Below, one piece after another: positions 26,451 to 37,514 of a stretch of DNA of 64,000 nucleotides; the first letter of the stretch is position 1, and each line of letters starts with the position of its first letter. Source of the DNA: Plectrocnemia conspersa (taxonomy: Eukaryota; Arthropoda; Insecta; Trichoptera; Polycentropodidae). The stretch spans positions 2,418,001 through 2,482,000 of the forward strand of contig VTFK01000002.1 in NCBI GenBank assembly GCA_009617715.1, given 5' to 3'. A program made the translations under genes and the position numbers. A model generated the notes under the pieces. The model did not search any database. It had not been told where the DNA came from and saw nothing but the letters and a program-made list of their open reading frames with translations.

Positions 26451-26863
26451 TTGTATCCTTTGAACTAAATATTAAAAAAACTGGTATTCAATTACATTAT
26501 CTTAGATGAGTAAATTTTTGTAACAATAAGGATATCTGTATACGTTAAATACATATAAACATAATATTGATTATAATTATTTTTTACTGCGTCTAAGAAG
26601 CCCTGATTTATTTATTTAGATAAATATATTTCAAGTGAATTTTTTAAAAATATGTTTGTTATAACCTAATGGTTTCTCTACACACGATCCTTATCCGCTC
26701 AGCCCAACTATTATTCCGATCGCGCTTTGAGCTAACCCAGTTTTCCCCTTTGTGCGTCTCGCATCAACTCGCATATACTCCAACTTTGACTAAACCAAAA
26801 CACCTCCACCACATTCGCTAGGTCCAATCGTGGCATGTGAGAGTGACGTGTGTTAAACGGTCA

Positions 26864-26896
26864 TATAAAAACCAAGCCCTGACCTTAACCGCAGTA
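26864..26896 (+). promoter_or_regulatory. Core promoter of the Osi18-like gene
   Basis: TATAAAA at 26864-26870 is followed 29 bases later by a CAGT initiator-like word (A at 26893). This is the normal TATA-to-start spacing in insects and leaves a 5'UTR of about 60 bases before ATG 26954. Sequence from about 26690 is also less AT-rich, as expected of a proximal promoter. Confidence 0.65.
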
Positions 26897-26929
26897 CATT
26901 TGGCTACCGATCACTGATTCATTAGCACG

Positions 26930-26939
26930 CATCAAGGAG
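26930..26939 (+). promoter_or_regulatory. 5'UTR element CATCAAGGAG shared with the Osi20-like gene
   Basis: The 10-mer CATCAAGGAG occurs here, 15 bases before the start codon, and again in the leader of the Osi20-like gene at 36347-36356. A retained piece of ancestral Osiris leader or a translational/post-transcriptional element are both possible. Confidence 0.4.
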
Positions 26940-26953
26940 TAGAGTAATTCACA

Positions 26954-27842
26954 ATGGCTAGGTTTATCCTTTGCGCCTTCGCCTTGGCTTTAGTATCGGT
27001 CAGTGCTTACGAAGATTCTGCGGCTCATTTAGCCTTTGACATATACAAAGGATGTTTGAGTCAATATTCCACATCTTGCATCAAGCCCAAAGCTCTATCA
27101 TGGATAAACAGGGTGGCTGACCAAGACGAGATCAGAATCACTGACGATATGAGCGTCGTCAAAACTGGAAACTACGAACCTAGTGCATCGAGAAATGGCA
27201 AAGATGACAAGCTTCAAATGTTTGATAACATTGACGGATTCTTGGCAACTCATACTTTAAAGATCAAAGTACCTGAAGAACTATCCACCGGATCTGCTGG
27301 TGAATACATTCCGAGATCCCTTCTTCAAGGACTGTCAGAATCGATCGACGTGCCTCTATCGGAAGAAACTGCCGTTGAAGGTACACTTATCATTGAATAT
27401 AAATTAAAACACAGCATTAATCATATTTTATTTTACAGGACGTGGAATTGTCAAGAAGGTAATGATTCCCTTCTTGCTCGGCTTGAAATTCAAAGCTTCA
27501 GTTTTAGTACCAATTGCTTTAGCATTGATTGCTTTGAAAACATGGAAAGCTCTCACCCTTGGTTTGATTTCAATAGTCCTGTCTGGTCAGTATGCCTATA
27601 TTAATAATACTGTTATGTAATAATATAGACCTAATAAATTTATTATTACATTTACAGCTGCTATAGTGATCTTCAAGTTTACCAAACCAAAGATTGTCAA
27701 CTACGAAGTAATCCATGTGCCACAGCATCATGATGCTCATATTGAACATCTGCCACCACCCGGATGGGGTGAACATCATGGACCGTACCACCACAGATCT
27801 TTCGACGGACCTCAAGAAATGGCATACAATTATTATTCATAA
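26954..27842 (+). CDS. Osi18: Osiris family protein, Osi18-like
   Basis: Exons 26954-27380, 27439-27585 and 27658-27842 join (both introns phase 1, 58 and 72 bp) to give 252 residues. A signal peptide ends at about residue 18 (VSVSA|YE). The Osiris cysteine pair is C34-x7-C42. The mid-protein charged region is followed, from about residue 143, by [20 protein letters not shown] and a long hydrophobic block typical of DUF1676. The His-rich tail ends with the conserved AYN-type motif (EMAYNYYS). Osiris proteins are secretory-pathway or membrane proteins of cuticle-forming ectoderm and trachea. A specific biochemical activity is not established. The Osi18 assignment rests on order (second of four collinear genes) and on the tail, so it is likely but unproven. 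A frame that reads through intron 1 is an artefact. Confidence 0.85.
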
Positions 27843-27937
27843 ATTGTATAAAATTAGAGCGTTTGAAATAAGATTATGTAACTGAAATATTTATTGAACT
27901 GGTTAATATTATTATTTATTGTAAACTATTTGTAGAA

Positions 27938-27943
27938 AATAAA
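27938..27943 (+). terminator. Polyadenylation signal of the Osi18-like gene
   Basis: AATAAA lies 96 bases after the stop codon and is followed by AT-rich sequence. The short 3'UTR is in keeping with the compact gene. Confidence 0.6.
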
Positions 27944-29589
27944 AGACTATGAACTGCAAAATAATTTATTATTATATTTTATTTAATAATAAATGTATCA
28001 AAATAGATATACACAGTATTTAAAATGAATACTTAGTATATCAATACATGGAACTGTATTACTGGACTACATTACATTTATTATATAATTAAATTAAATT
28101 GTAATTACAATGTAATACATTTTTAAATAATACAAAAATTCTCGTAAAGTACTGCATATTATGATATTTTATAAAATTGTTCTATATGTCATAAGTCCCT
28201 TTTTTTAATTAATTAATATTCATGGTATAATGTAAAAGCTTTTTTTAAGAATTCTCATTTAACACTTTCTTCAGGTGAAGTCTTAGAATCTAAGACTTAG
28301 CTTTATGCATTACATTTATAATGAATCTGAAATAATTTAATTCAGAAGACACAGCTCTCTCTATATTTTAATTTTAAACATACATATGTATATGAAACGT
28401 GATAAAAAAAAATTTAAAAGTAAAAATTTGTAGTGTGTATCTTATATTTTTTTCTGTATATTGATCTAAGCTTTATTTAATTTTATTATTTGAAAATAAG
28501 CTACTAGTAAAAAAAGTATTGTTAAAATTTTAGATTGTGAAAAAATGTGTTTCTGATTATTTCTCATAGATTTTTAAATAGTATATACTTTTCTACAAAA
28601 TCACTCAAATGCTTCTTAATAAAAACGTATTCAATGTTCAATAATATGCAAGAAGATATTATTAAATTTTAATAACTAAATAAATAATTTGATAATATTA
28701 TTATGTATTAAGTTTTATATTTTTATATGAAAATTAATTCATTCTCATAATTATAACAAAAATAGTTCCACAATTTTTTTTAGTATATACAAGTAACATG
28801 ATACTTTGATCGATCGTTTATTGATTATCATTTATATACAAGAAATATAAATATTTAAAATAAATAATCTACTAAATTTTACTCATTTTTACCATATAAC
28901 AATTTTTAAATTATTTTTTCACCTAATAAATAATTTCCTATATTACTCTATTAATCGCCAAATATACATTTATTTATCTACACATTTGATGGCCTTAGTT
29001 AACTAATAAAGTTCCATTATTTAAAATACAGGAAGGAAGAAAAACTGTTATTGTACTTCGTTCATAAAATTAGGTATACTTGTAGAGTTCTTAAACGTAG
29101 ACAAAAGTGTAGGATTTTTTTAGGAAATATAGGTCTTCAATAATAATGAAATGTTTATTTTAATAAAGTATTATAATAATTATTTTTGAAGTATATGTAT
29201 TATAATGGTGAAGGCAAAGTACCATTAATAAATAATTTTACACTGAAAATGTAAATTAGCTAAATTAGACTTGACTATTATTATATTAATTAAAGTATAT
29301 GTTAAAAAAAACAAGAGTTCTTGTTTTATTTTATATAATAATAAAACTACATTTAATAATGTCTACTGAACTTCTACTTAAAGAAATAGTAAACTTATTA
29401 AAAAATCATCTCTGGTAATATTCAACTTGAACATTTAAAAAAAACTGTACAACTATTGGCTTTTGAATGAAAAAAACAGTAGTAGTAGTAGTTAAAAAAA
29501 TCGTAATCTAAATAATTAATGTATTTAATATAATCAATAAACTCTTCATAAATAACCTTTTATTATTATTTGAGTCACATACATTTTTT

Positions 29590-29870
29590 ATGAAAAACAT
29601 TGCACAACGTTCAACTTTCGACTAAGCTCGTACGTGATCGCAGGAACAGATTTCATCGACCAGCTGATCATCACATCAAACGGAAGTGGCTGCCGAGGAA
29701 AAGTGGCGAAGCGGATACAGCCGCTGAAATGAAAAGCTATCCTCCAACATGGAGGAAAAGGGGCACACGGACAAGTTCCGTAAAAGGAGCTGCGAGTTCC
29801 GCTATCCGCTGTCCTGGGCTCGTTTCGAACTGCAAATTCCTTTCATTAGAATAACGAATTGAATTTTAAA
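29590..29870. promoter_or_regulatory. GC-balanced island, conserved-element or lost-exon candidate
   Basis: About 280 bp of roughly balanced base composition sits in the middle of a 4-kb AT-rich intergenic region. An 84-codon plus-strand frame (29600-29854) is open, but its Arg/Lys-rich product matches no family I recognise. No good splice sites or TATA box flank it. It contains CCTCC-N5-GGAGG (29742-29756). It could be an enhancer, an exon of a non-coding RNA, or a relic. The composition contrast is the only firm observation. Confidence 0.35.
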
Positions 29871-31019
29871 TATCATGTCACCTAATGGCCCAATTGAAAA
29901 ATGAATAAGCTAATCATACCTTGCCACTTTTTAAAATAAGATAAGACCTTTTACTAGAACATGGTAAGGAACACATTTTGATTAATATTATACATATGAT
30001 CTAATCTAAGTAATAACTGATATTATGCAAAAAATAAATTAGGTGGAAAATAATTTATTAAAAAATATGGGAGCTATTTATGAGGGATCCAGATTTTTCT
30101 AATTTTTCTATTGAGTTATAACGTCTTTAACAAAGTTACTATATTTTTTTTTTTTTAAATATTGAAATGCATTGATTATGAAAGATGATGCCTATTAAAA
30201 AAAAATATTCATAAAATATTTTTTTATTTTTTTATTGAATTATAACACAGTTAAAACACCTAAAAAAATATTTTTTAGAATACTACAAATATATTTTATG
30301 ATCATATAAACAAGATTTTGATACCAACGTCATAAATGCCTCACAACTGCTCTCTTATTTGACACCCAATGCACGCATATTATCCAGTAACCCAATATTT
30401 CGGAAAAAAAATTGTAGGTACTGTTCTACTTTGATGTTTTTTGACATTTTTTATAAAGTTCATGTCGTTTAACGCATAATAATGTGATTTTTTTAATGAT
30501 ATTATCAGTAACAACGAAATTTCTTTAATCATAAATATTATTTTTAACGTCATATTTTGTCATATTAAGCCTGTTTATAACGTGATTTTTATAAAAAAAA
30601 CAGTAATTTATATTTCGGCGCTGAAGAAACGGATTGCTAAATCTACTTAGTACTTAGCCAACGTCCCTTTTTGAATATCCTTTGTATATATAATAGATAA
30701 GAGATTTTTTTTATAATATGATTCTTGAAGGATTTTCAAGGTTTTAAAAAAAAAAATACTAACTAACTTTACATAAGGTTTCATTAAGACACAATATTAA
30801 GCCTCAATTTTAAAATGTAAGTAATAAACATGAATGTAAAAACATTATTTAACAACATAAAATAATGAAAAAAAGCATTACAAATTAATTTATTCGATTT
30901 TAGATGCATATAATATAAACTTATCAAACGCTAATCAAATTAATAAATATCTATGCAAATAATTTTTGTATGGTCTCTTGGTTTAATTTTTTCGGTAACG
31001 CAACATTTATTTGTATTTT

Positions 31020-31059
31020 GTACCTATTAATAATTTTACTGTACCTATTAATAATATTT
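31020..31059. repeat. Two-copy tandem repeat, 21-bp period
   Basis: GTACCTATTAATAAT followed by TTTA recurs after 21 bases with one difference. It is a small local duplication without evident function. Confidence 0.5.
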
Positions 31060-32218
31060 ATAATAAGTTGGATCGTTGAAATATATAATTTTAAATGTAT
31101 TTTTTTTTTAAATATTATATTTAGATAAAATGCAAGAGTTTATAAACACTACTAAAAATATTAAACGCTGGTGTTTTTTTGTATCAAGTATAAATCTAAT
31201 TGCTTTGGAACACAAGGTTTTTAAAATAACTTTGTCGTTAGGTCTCTTTACATATTTATTTATTTATTTATTAATACCTTCATAAACATAAATAAACATA
31301 TATTTTAAAAAAAAAAAATACAAAAATTTCACACGAAGTTTATTTGCATCTCTATATAAAATTTTACAAATAAATATTATTTATTTTTCATATTTGTAAT
31401 AAAATATATTACAGTAATTTTATTTATAGCTATGAAATACAATTTAAAAAAAATTAATAGTAAGTTTCTTATAAATTTAATAAAGTTTCTTTATAAAAAA
31501 TAAAATTACCATATATTTTAATTCAAAACTTAATATAACATAAAAAAAATTAACAATAATTAATTTTGTACAATTATAGCAATAAAACATATTTTTAATT
31601 TAATCTATTTGTTTTAAAAAATAGAAGTTAAATTATATATACATATATGAATACGAATACATAATTTTATATATATTGCAATTTTTAAGATGAGAAAGAA
31701 TAGTTTATACCCACATACATACATTGGTAAGCAGTAATTTTACATAACTTATATAATTTAGTGTTTAAAAATTCATAGCTATTTAAACGACCACAATTTA
31801 TTTCGCTCCTCAAATCCAACAAGTGCGAAGTTTATTTAAATGCACAAGTCGTATATTGAAAACACATGCTTCGCATTATAATCAAACTTCCATCCTCTTC
31901 AAGTTAAGCTATAACTGTTCCTCTCTACGGAATTGGAATCGTATATGTGCGCAAAGGATAAAAAATAGACCATTACTTACAAATCGAGTCATATGTTACC
32001 ATTGTGTTAGCACGACAAACCACTGAGAAATAATATCAAAGAAGTCACACTATACGTACTTACGACGTTTTTCCTACGCCAGTAGATCAGTATTGAAAAT
32101 TGCTTTCCCTTACAAGTAACACTGACATATGTAGATCCGAAACGTCGTATTTCGTTCGCTTGACCCAAAGAAAAGAGCCGCTTTGGCACTGCGATCGTCA
32201 GTGAAGAAGGAATTGCGG

Positions 32219-32251
32219 TATAAATATCACAGTCCGCACCCACAAATCAGT
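32219..32251 (+). promoter_or_regulatory. Core promoter of the Osi19-like gene
   Basis: TATAAATA (32219-32226) is followed by the arthropod initiator TCAGT (32247-32251), with the probable start at A 32249, exactly 30 bases after the first T of the TATA box. The 5'UTR would be about 66 bases. A frame running through this region into the coding exon is open by chance. ATG 32315 follows a good AACATG context and begins the signal peptide. Confidence 0.75.
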
Positions 32252-32314
32252 AGTACAATTCGACCTTCACAACTGTCAACACCACAGTTCCAATCAATCC
32301 ACATCCTAACAAAC

Positions 32315-33191
32315 ATGTCTGGAAAAGTGTTTTGCCTTCTGGCTTTAGCCATCTTCGGCACAGCTGTGGCTCAACCAGCCAAACCAGCATTCTGGAAAGG
32401 AACCCCCATGGATGGATTCGTTGAAGAGATGAGGTCTGGATGCTTGGAAGGAAACGATGCAATTTCATGCATGAAGTTCAAGGTCATGTCACTCTTGGAC
32501 ACAATCTTCAAGAAGGACTCCTATCAGGTTCTAACAAACAATATCAAACCACGACATAAGTAGATTACTAAGCTAAATTTTTAAACTCACAGATCTCTGA
32601 AACCGTTGAAGTGGTCAGGAACAGCAACGCTAACGAGATCACAGGACGTTCATCTGGAGACTTCCTCGACACAATCGAGAACTACGTCCAGAGCCACGAT
32701 GTCACCTTCAAACTCCCAATGGTCGGATCCAAAGTGACTCTCAGCCCAAGGAAGCTCGGAGATGACGAACTCGACATGAACATCCAATTCTCTGACGAAG
32801 GTCGCAGCGCAGCTGAACCACGCAAATCCAAGTTGAAAAAGATCATCGTGCCCATTCTAGTGTTCGTCCTCTTGAAAGCCATGACCCTCGTACCATTGGC
32901 CCTTGGAGTCCTCGGTCTCAAAGCCTGGAATGCCCTTCAGCTCTCATTTTTCTCCTTCGTTACCTCTTTGGCTTTGGCCGTCTTTCAGCTCTGCAAAAAA
33001 GTAATAATCAATACCTAAAAATAATCTAATATACAAAAATATATTCTAATAAATATGTATTACAGATTGCTGCCGATCATTCTCATCCCCCAATCTCACA
33101 TGGATGGGAAGCTGCCAGCAACTACAGAGCTCGTTCCTTGGATACTCCACAAAACGATGCGCAAAACATGGCCTACAACGCTTATGCCTAA
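32315..33191 (+). CDS. Osi19: Osiris family protein, Osi19-like
   Basis: Exons 32315-32527, 32593-33000 and 33066-33191 (two 65-bp introns, both phase 0) encode 248 residues. The protein has a signal peptide to about residue 19 (TAVA|QP) and a cysteine pair C43-x8-C52 within [20 protein letters not shown] charged middle region leads to a Lys/hydrophobic DUF1676 block beginning [15 protein letters not shown] and running to FQLCKK. A short tail carries the Osiris motif QNMAYNAYA at the end. The mean G+C of the exons is far above the flanks, which sharpens the exon limits. Secretory or membrane location in cuticle-secreting epithelia and trachea is known for the family. The Osi19 label follows cluster order and the hydrophobic block. 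No truncation or frameshift is seen. Confidence 0.85.
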
Positions 33192-33383
33192 GAACCTCGA
33201 AAAACTAGTTAATTGAGATTGTATACATAGATTGGTTATTTATAATGTATTTATTATTTATTTAAATATAATTTATTTCATGAAAAGACATATGTATTTA
33301 ATTTTATACCTGAATAGAAAATTCACATTAAATCTAAGATCACAAATAATAATACAAACTTATATATGTTTGATACGAATTAA

Positions 33384-33389
33384 AATAAA
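33384..33389 (+). terminator. Possible polyadenylation signal of the Osi19-like gene
   Basis: AATAAA lies 193 bases after the stop codon. Further AATAAA-like words follow at about 33410-33430, so the exact site is uncertain. Confidence 0.35.
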
Positions 33390-33429
33390 AAGTTCGGATA
33401 AATTCAGCTTAATAAAAAAATAATAAAAA

Positions 33430-36000
33430 AACATTTTACTTAATTAAAAAACTAAAAATTATTTTACATATTCTTAAGTTCGTATTTCATTCAATGAAAA
33501 CCAGATTCATTTTCGATTAAGTCTTTGTTTTGCAGCGAATGTAAATTCTATTAAAATTCAGCATACAATTGCCATCATTCCTTAGTGAACGTCCTACATC
33601 CTGATTTTTACGCACAACTACATCAAAGAATTTGTATTTGTAACCTCAAAACCTATATTATATCATATTTGTTGCTAAGAGTATTTTTCTGTATAGTAAA
33701 TATTAGAACCATTTTTAACCAATTTACTTATTAGTGTGTATGTATCAACATTTAATTACGACACGTGGTTTAAATTGTATACCACATAAAATAATAAAAA
33801 GTTAGCCTGAAAATTTAAAATTTAAATAAAAATCCTTTAACATTGGCAACAGTATCCTGCTTTCACTTATCATTTTCGATGTAACACTTATCAAAATTAT
33901 ACCGAGCAATTAAACTGTCGAATTTAACCGTTTGATTGTTAATATGCGTACAGTAACACGCGCCTAGTAAATTTACATTAAAAATTGTTACATGTTGTAT
34001 TTAATTATTTTATATAAATATAATAATAAATTTAATTTATTAATAATTTAATTATTTTTCCAGATTCGATAAATTCTTTTTACTGGATCAAAATACTTTA
34101 CTATGAGTAAACTAGTTTACTATGATAATATGTGTGAGTTAGTCAGTTGACAATTCTGTTTTTTATTAAAATAAATAATTCAATAAATCAATAAAGTAGT
34201 ACTTTCATTAAATTAAGAAATTACTTTGGCAAGTATGAAGAGTACAATTTAAGAATATTTTTAAAATACTATTTTTATTTGGTTTCGCGACAAAAGCTTA
34301 AATGATTTTTGGTTCAACAACTATACGTTTATAGCAAAAGATCCAGCCGACAAAAGCTCCAACCGACAATTGATCCAAAGGGTTTAGGTCCTACGACATG
34401 GCATACACAAACAAATTGAATAAAGGGGTGGCTGAAATTTGTATCTTATTCTTAAGCAATCTAAATATAGGTAAGCAAATCAAATCGTGATTTATATTTA
34501 CTCGTGATAAAGTTATTTAAACTTGCCATTTTGATTAAAAAATACACACTTGTGAGCAAAAACAATGTTGGTCTGTCTTGTTGTAACCTAGACCAAGATT
34601 AGCAATGACTTTTTTTTCGAGGTTTACGAAATTTGTATTTAATAAAATGAGTCCCATACGAAGTTTTAAGATCGAAATAATAGCAATAGTGAATTTTATT
34701 AGACACCTAGTTAAGTAAGTATATATACAGATGTATTATGTTTTTGAAGCATATATGTTTTTTGTATAACTATAATGTTCAGTAATCTGAGAAATAATAA
34801 TATGCAAATTTCAGTCACTCCTCGTATCTAAATTTATTGAACTCTTTCTTCAAAAAATCATTTTGACTATTTTATTTGTAGGTGTTATGCAGTTGGATCG
34901 TATGGTTGACTGAATCTTTTGTCGTGGACGTACAATCGATAGATCAAAAGTTCTTAGGGACTTTGTTTTAATACGCTAAAATTTAACTAGCTGGTTTAAG
35001 CCCCGTAAAAATGCTTTACTTAGAAGTTATAAGAAGACACATACGTTTTCCACAAAAAATATACATAATAAAAACTAGGTCTCAATAGCCTTAAATGAAA
35101 TTCAACCAACTTTACTTTTGGGTATATATATATACATATATTAACAATGCCACTTTTTTGATACTTAAAGTATAAAAATTTAACATCTCTTAAAAATACA
35201 TTAATATTATTAATAAGCTACTCAATGAAATTTAACCACTTAATTCTTAAATAAAGCATATACAGCAAAATGTGGACAAAAATCTACACCATTGTTTTCG
35301 GAGACCTATTAGAGAAGAAAAAACATGCATATAGTACGTTGATATAAATCTAGAATATCTTATTATAAATCTGTTTCAGTAAATCCAAATAAACCATACA
35401 GCTATTTATATTTTTTTGTAGAGTCATTTTTTGGTTGACTAATCTCCATTTGAAGCAATCGACGTTTTTTTATTTATTCGATATAATACTAATAGTGAAT
35501 TTTCAAGATAAATCCACAACATGTTACTCTTATTTAATTTTAATTAAATAAAGTAAACCACACAGTTTTGTGAAGTTTATACTCATATAATTTGTAGACT
35601 ATCGATTGCCCTTTATCTAAAATATATATATTACTGAAATCGCATTTTTTTATTATTTGTTTCTACATATTATTTTGATTAATGTAATTAAACCAAAGTT
35701 GATAATATTTGCAGGGTTTGAAAAGAGATTATTATGAAGTTGTTATAATCATTACTTAAAAGTAATGGATGTACTGGTGTTGTTTATTTTTTCTTCCATA
35801 ACTTCGATAAAAACAGTTACTTATATGTATAATTAATACATTATTAACCACTCATTAACAAGTCTCTATATTTTTTTATGGTCATTCTAAAATAATAGAT
35901 AAAAATACGTTAAAATTGTTTGCGATTAAATAAAGGTTGATATAAACTTTGATAAATCCTTTTTCATTCACTGTAAATAAATAAATATTAATAAGAAGAT
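33430..36000. other. Intergenic region between Osi19-like and Osi20-like genes
   Basis: AT-rich non-coding DNA. A moderately more complex zone lies at about 33480-33980. A short minisatellite with CGACAAAAG words is at 34287-34378, and an inverse copy of its core is at 34912-34927. No exon, RNA gene or other element is supported. Confidence 0.55.
34287..34378 (+). repeat. Degenerate 16-bp minisatellite, possible mobile-element end
   Basis: Units of the type GCCGACAAAAGCTCCA follow each other at 34332-34376 with variants (AGCAAAAGATCCA, ACCGACAATTGATCCA), plus a related GCGACAAAAGCT at 34287. The inverse word CTTTTGTCG occurs at 34916-34924 near a further GATCAAAAG. Repeat-bearing ends in opposite orientation about 0.6 kb apart suggest a decayed non-autonomous DNA element. 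The class is unknown. Confidence 0.4.
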
Positions 36001-36296
36001 AATTTATTACAAAAATTTAGCGAATCAAAGGACTTTTTATATGTGACACTGATTAAATGAACGGTGTCTGAAATACTTGGGCGTCGTGAAGAAAAGTTTT
36101 CCTTTTCAGTTGTCGATAACTTGCATTGCGGACATGCTCCACATCAACCAATATATAATTGCAATGAATGTTTTAGGCGCTTCATCGCCAAATATAAGGT
36201 GGCTACTGTACTTCAAATTCACCATTGATTAATTTCAAATCAATATTCAATACACATTGGACCCAGCCGATGCCCCCCTTGTCCGTTACTTCCGAG

Positions 36297-36331
36297 TATA
36301 AATGCCAAGCCCACTTTAAAAGTACAACACA
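36297..36331 (+). promoter_or_regulatory. Core promoter of the Osi20-like gene
   Basis: TATAAATG at 36297-36304 sits in a short GC-richer segment (from about 36030). The expected start is near 36327-36331 (ACACATTA), where no perfect TCAGT is present. This places the leader at about 75 bases before ATG 36402. Confidence 0.6.
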
Positions 36332-36346
36332 TTACGATCGTCCGCA

Positions 36347-36356
36347 CATCAAGGAG
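36347..36356 (+). promoter_or_regulatory. 5'UTR element CATCAAGGAG, second copy
   Basis: This is identical to the 10-mer at 26930-26939 in the leader of the Osi18-like gene, with similar flanking GC-A bases. It is not present in the Osi19-like leader. Confidence 0.4.
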
Positions 36357-36401
36357 CACACAACGAGTGATAAGTGCAATTAGATAAATACATCTGGAAA
36401 T

Positions 36402-37418
36402 ATGACACGCATATCGTTATTTATCGTGGCTTTCGCTTTTGCGACATGCCAAGCAAGGATCTTGACCAACGAAGTGACGCCGAGGATCAACAGCGGAGAT
36501 GAGCTCCTGTCTTCCATCGTCAATGACTGCTTCAGTGCCCAATCTGCGACGGAATGCTTGAAGGTCAAGGTTTTGTCTTACTTAGACAACGTACTTGGAT
36601 TCAGCGAGGAAAGCGCCAGATCTTTCTCCAGCGAGAACATCGACAAAGTAATCTTCAACAGAGTCTCGAGAATCCTCAACACCAATGAATTCAAGCTCAC
36701 TCTGCCCGAATTTATCTTCCAAAACGCTCAAGTTTCCTACAGAGCCGATCGAGGACTTGATGTCGACATTCCAGAAAAACCAGAAGATAACGATGAAAAC
36801 TCTCAAGGTAATATAAATCGAAAACGCATACATGTGTTACAAATTAATTGATTTTATTGCATTTACAGCTCGCGGACTTTTGAAAAAGAAGCTTCTCTTG
36901 CCAGTTCTCCTTCTGTTGAAACTGAAGATGAAAGCTTTAATGCCAATCTTTGTTGCTCTCATTGGTGTCAAAGCATTAAAAGCTCTAATCCTTAGTAAAC
37001 TCGCCATCGTATTAGTCGTCGGATTCATTGTCTTGCAGTTGGTGAAGGGAAAAGGAGGTCAATATACAATTTCACATTTTCTACATTTTGTTTTGGATTT
37101 TTTATAATGTATACTTTATATCTAGCTATGCCCATGGCTATGGCTATGACACCAGCTCCTGAAGCTCCACCATCAGCTCCTGCATCGGCTTATGGACCAG
37201 CTGCTGCAGCCCCATCAGCAGCTACTCCTTCAGATTCTTACAGCCCTCATTGGGAACCATCGGCATCTGGACCTTATTCCAGAGTTTGGGACACAACTGC
37301 CTCCCATAATTTGGCCTACAATGCTTACTATCCGGGAAGCTCTTCTTCGTCTTCTTCTTCAAGCTACTCAAGTCCGTCCTCGTCTTCATCCATCACATCG
37401 AGCAGCACGGCTGAATAA
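36402..37418 (+). CDS. Osi20: Osiris family protein, Osi20-like, with Ser-rich tail
   Basis: Exons 36402-36807, 36869-37057 and 37126-37418 (introns of 61 and 68 bp, both phase 1) encode 295 residues. The signal peptide ends at about residue 18 (ATCQA|RI). The cysteine pair is C43-x8-C52 ([11 protein letters not shown]). A charged linker is followed by a hydrophobic, Lys-bounded DUF1676 block starting [20 protein letters not shown] and ending QLVKGKGA. The tail is Met/Ala/Pro-rich ([15 protein letters not shown]) and contains a WEPS-Y-S-R-WD segment and the Osiris motif HNLAYNAYY. It ends in a long serine tract (near 37340-37410) that is probably low-complexity and variable between strains. 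It is the last Osiris gene in the window; nothing Osiris-like follows, so the cluster seems to end here. The Osi20 name is from order and the Ala/Met/Pro tail. Confidence 0.85.
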
Positions 37419-37508
37419 ACAATTATGAACGGCGAATTTTGATTCTTATTATAAAAATAATATTTATTTATTTATTTTATTTAAATAATTGTTTGTACAT
37501 TTATTCGC

Positions 37509-37514
37509 AATAAA
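37509..37514 (+). terminator. Polyadenylation signal of the Osi20-like gene
   Basis: AATAAA is 91 bases after the stop codon, a spacing like that of the Osi18-like gene. Confidence 0.55.

Larger units (their letters stand above)
22563..26863. other. Intergenic region between Osi17-like and Osi18-like genes
   Basis: The 3'UTR of the upstream gene probably continues to a polyadenylation signal AATAAA at 23227-23232, which is followed by GT-rich sequence. The rest is AT-rich apart from an inverted repeat at 24828-24862 and higher-complexity zones at about 24360-24560 and 25890-26125. Ovo-like motifs at about 26403-26450 belong to the upstream region of the next gene. No coding sequence was found. 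Confidence 0.55.
27944..32040. other. Intergenic region between Osi18-like and Osi19-like genes
   Basis: The region is almost entirely AT-rich with chance short frames. The exception is a sharply different GC-balanced block at about 29590-29870, listed separately. It also has a short (AGT)n run near 29480, a 21-bp tandem repeat at 31020-31059 and TTTA-type runs near 31255. No gene is supported. Confidence 0.6.

Noticed and set aside
29600..29854. 84-codon plus-strand frame
   Set aside because: Kept only as a GC-balanced island. The Arg/Lys-rich product is unlike known families and there is no promoter or splice signal.
32183..32314. Upstream in-frame extension of the Osi19-like protein
   Set aside because: It runs through the TATA box and initiator, so it lies partly upstream of the transcription start. 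ATG 32315 begins the signal peptide.
37107..37428. Alternative frames over the last exon of the Osi20-like gene
   Set aside because: They are shadows of the Ala/Pro/Ser-rich tail. The splice phase selects the frame ending at 37418.
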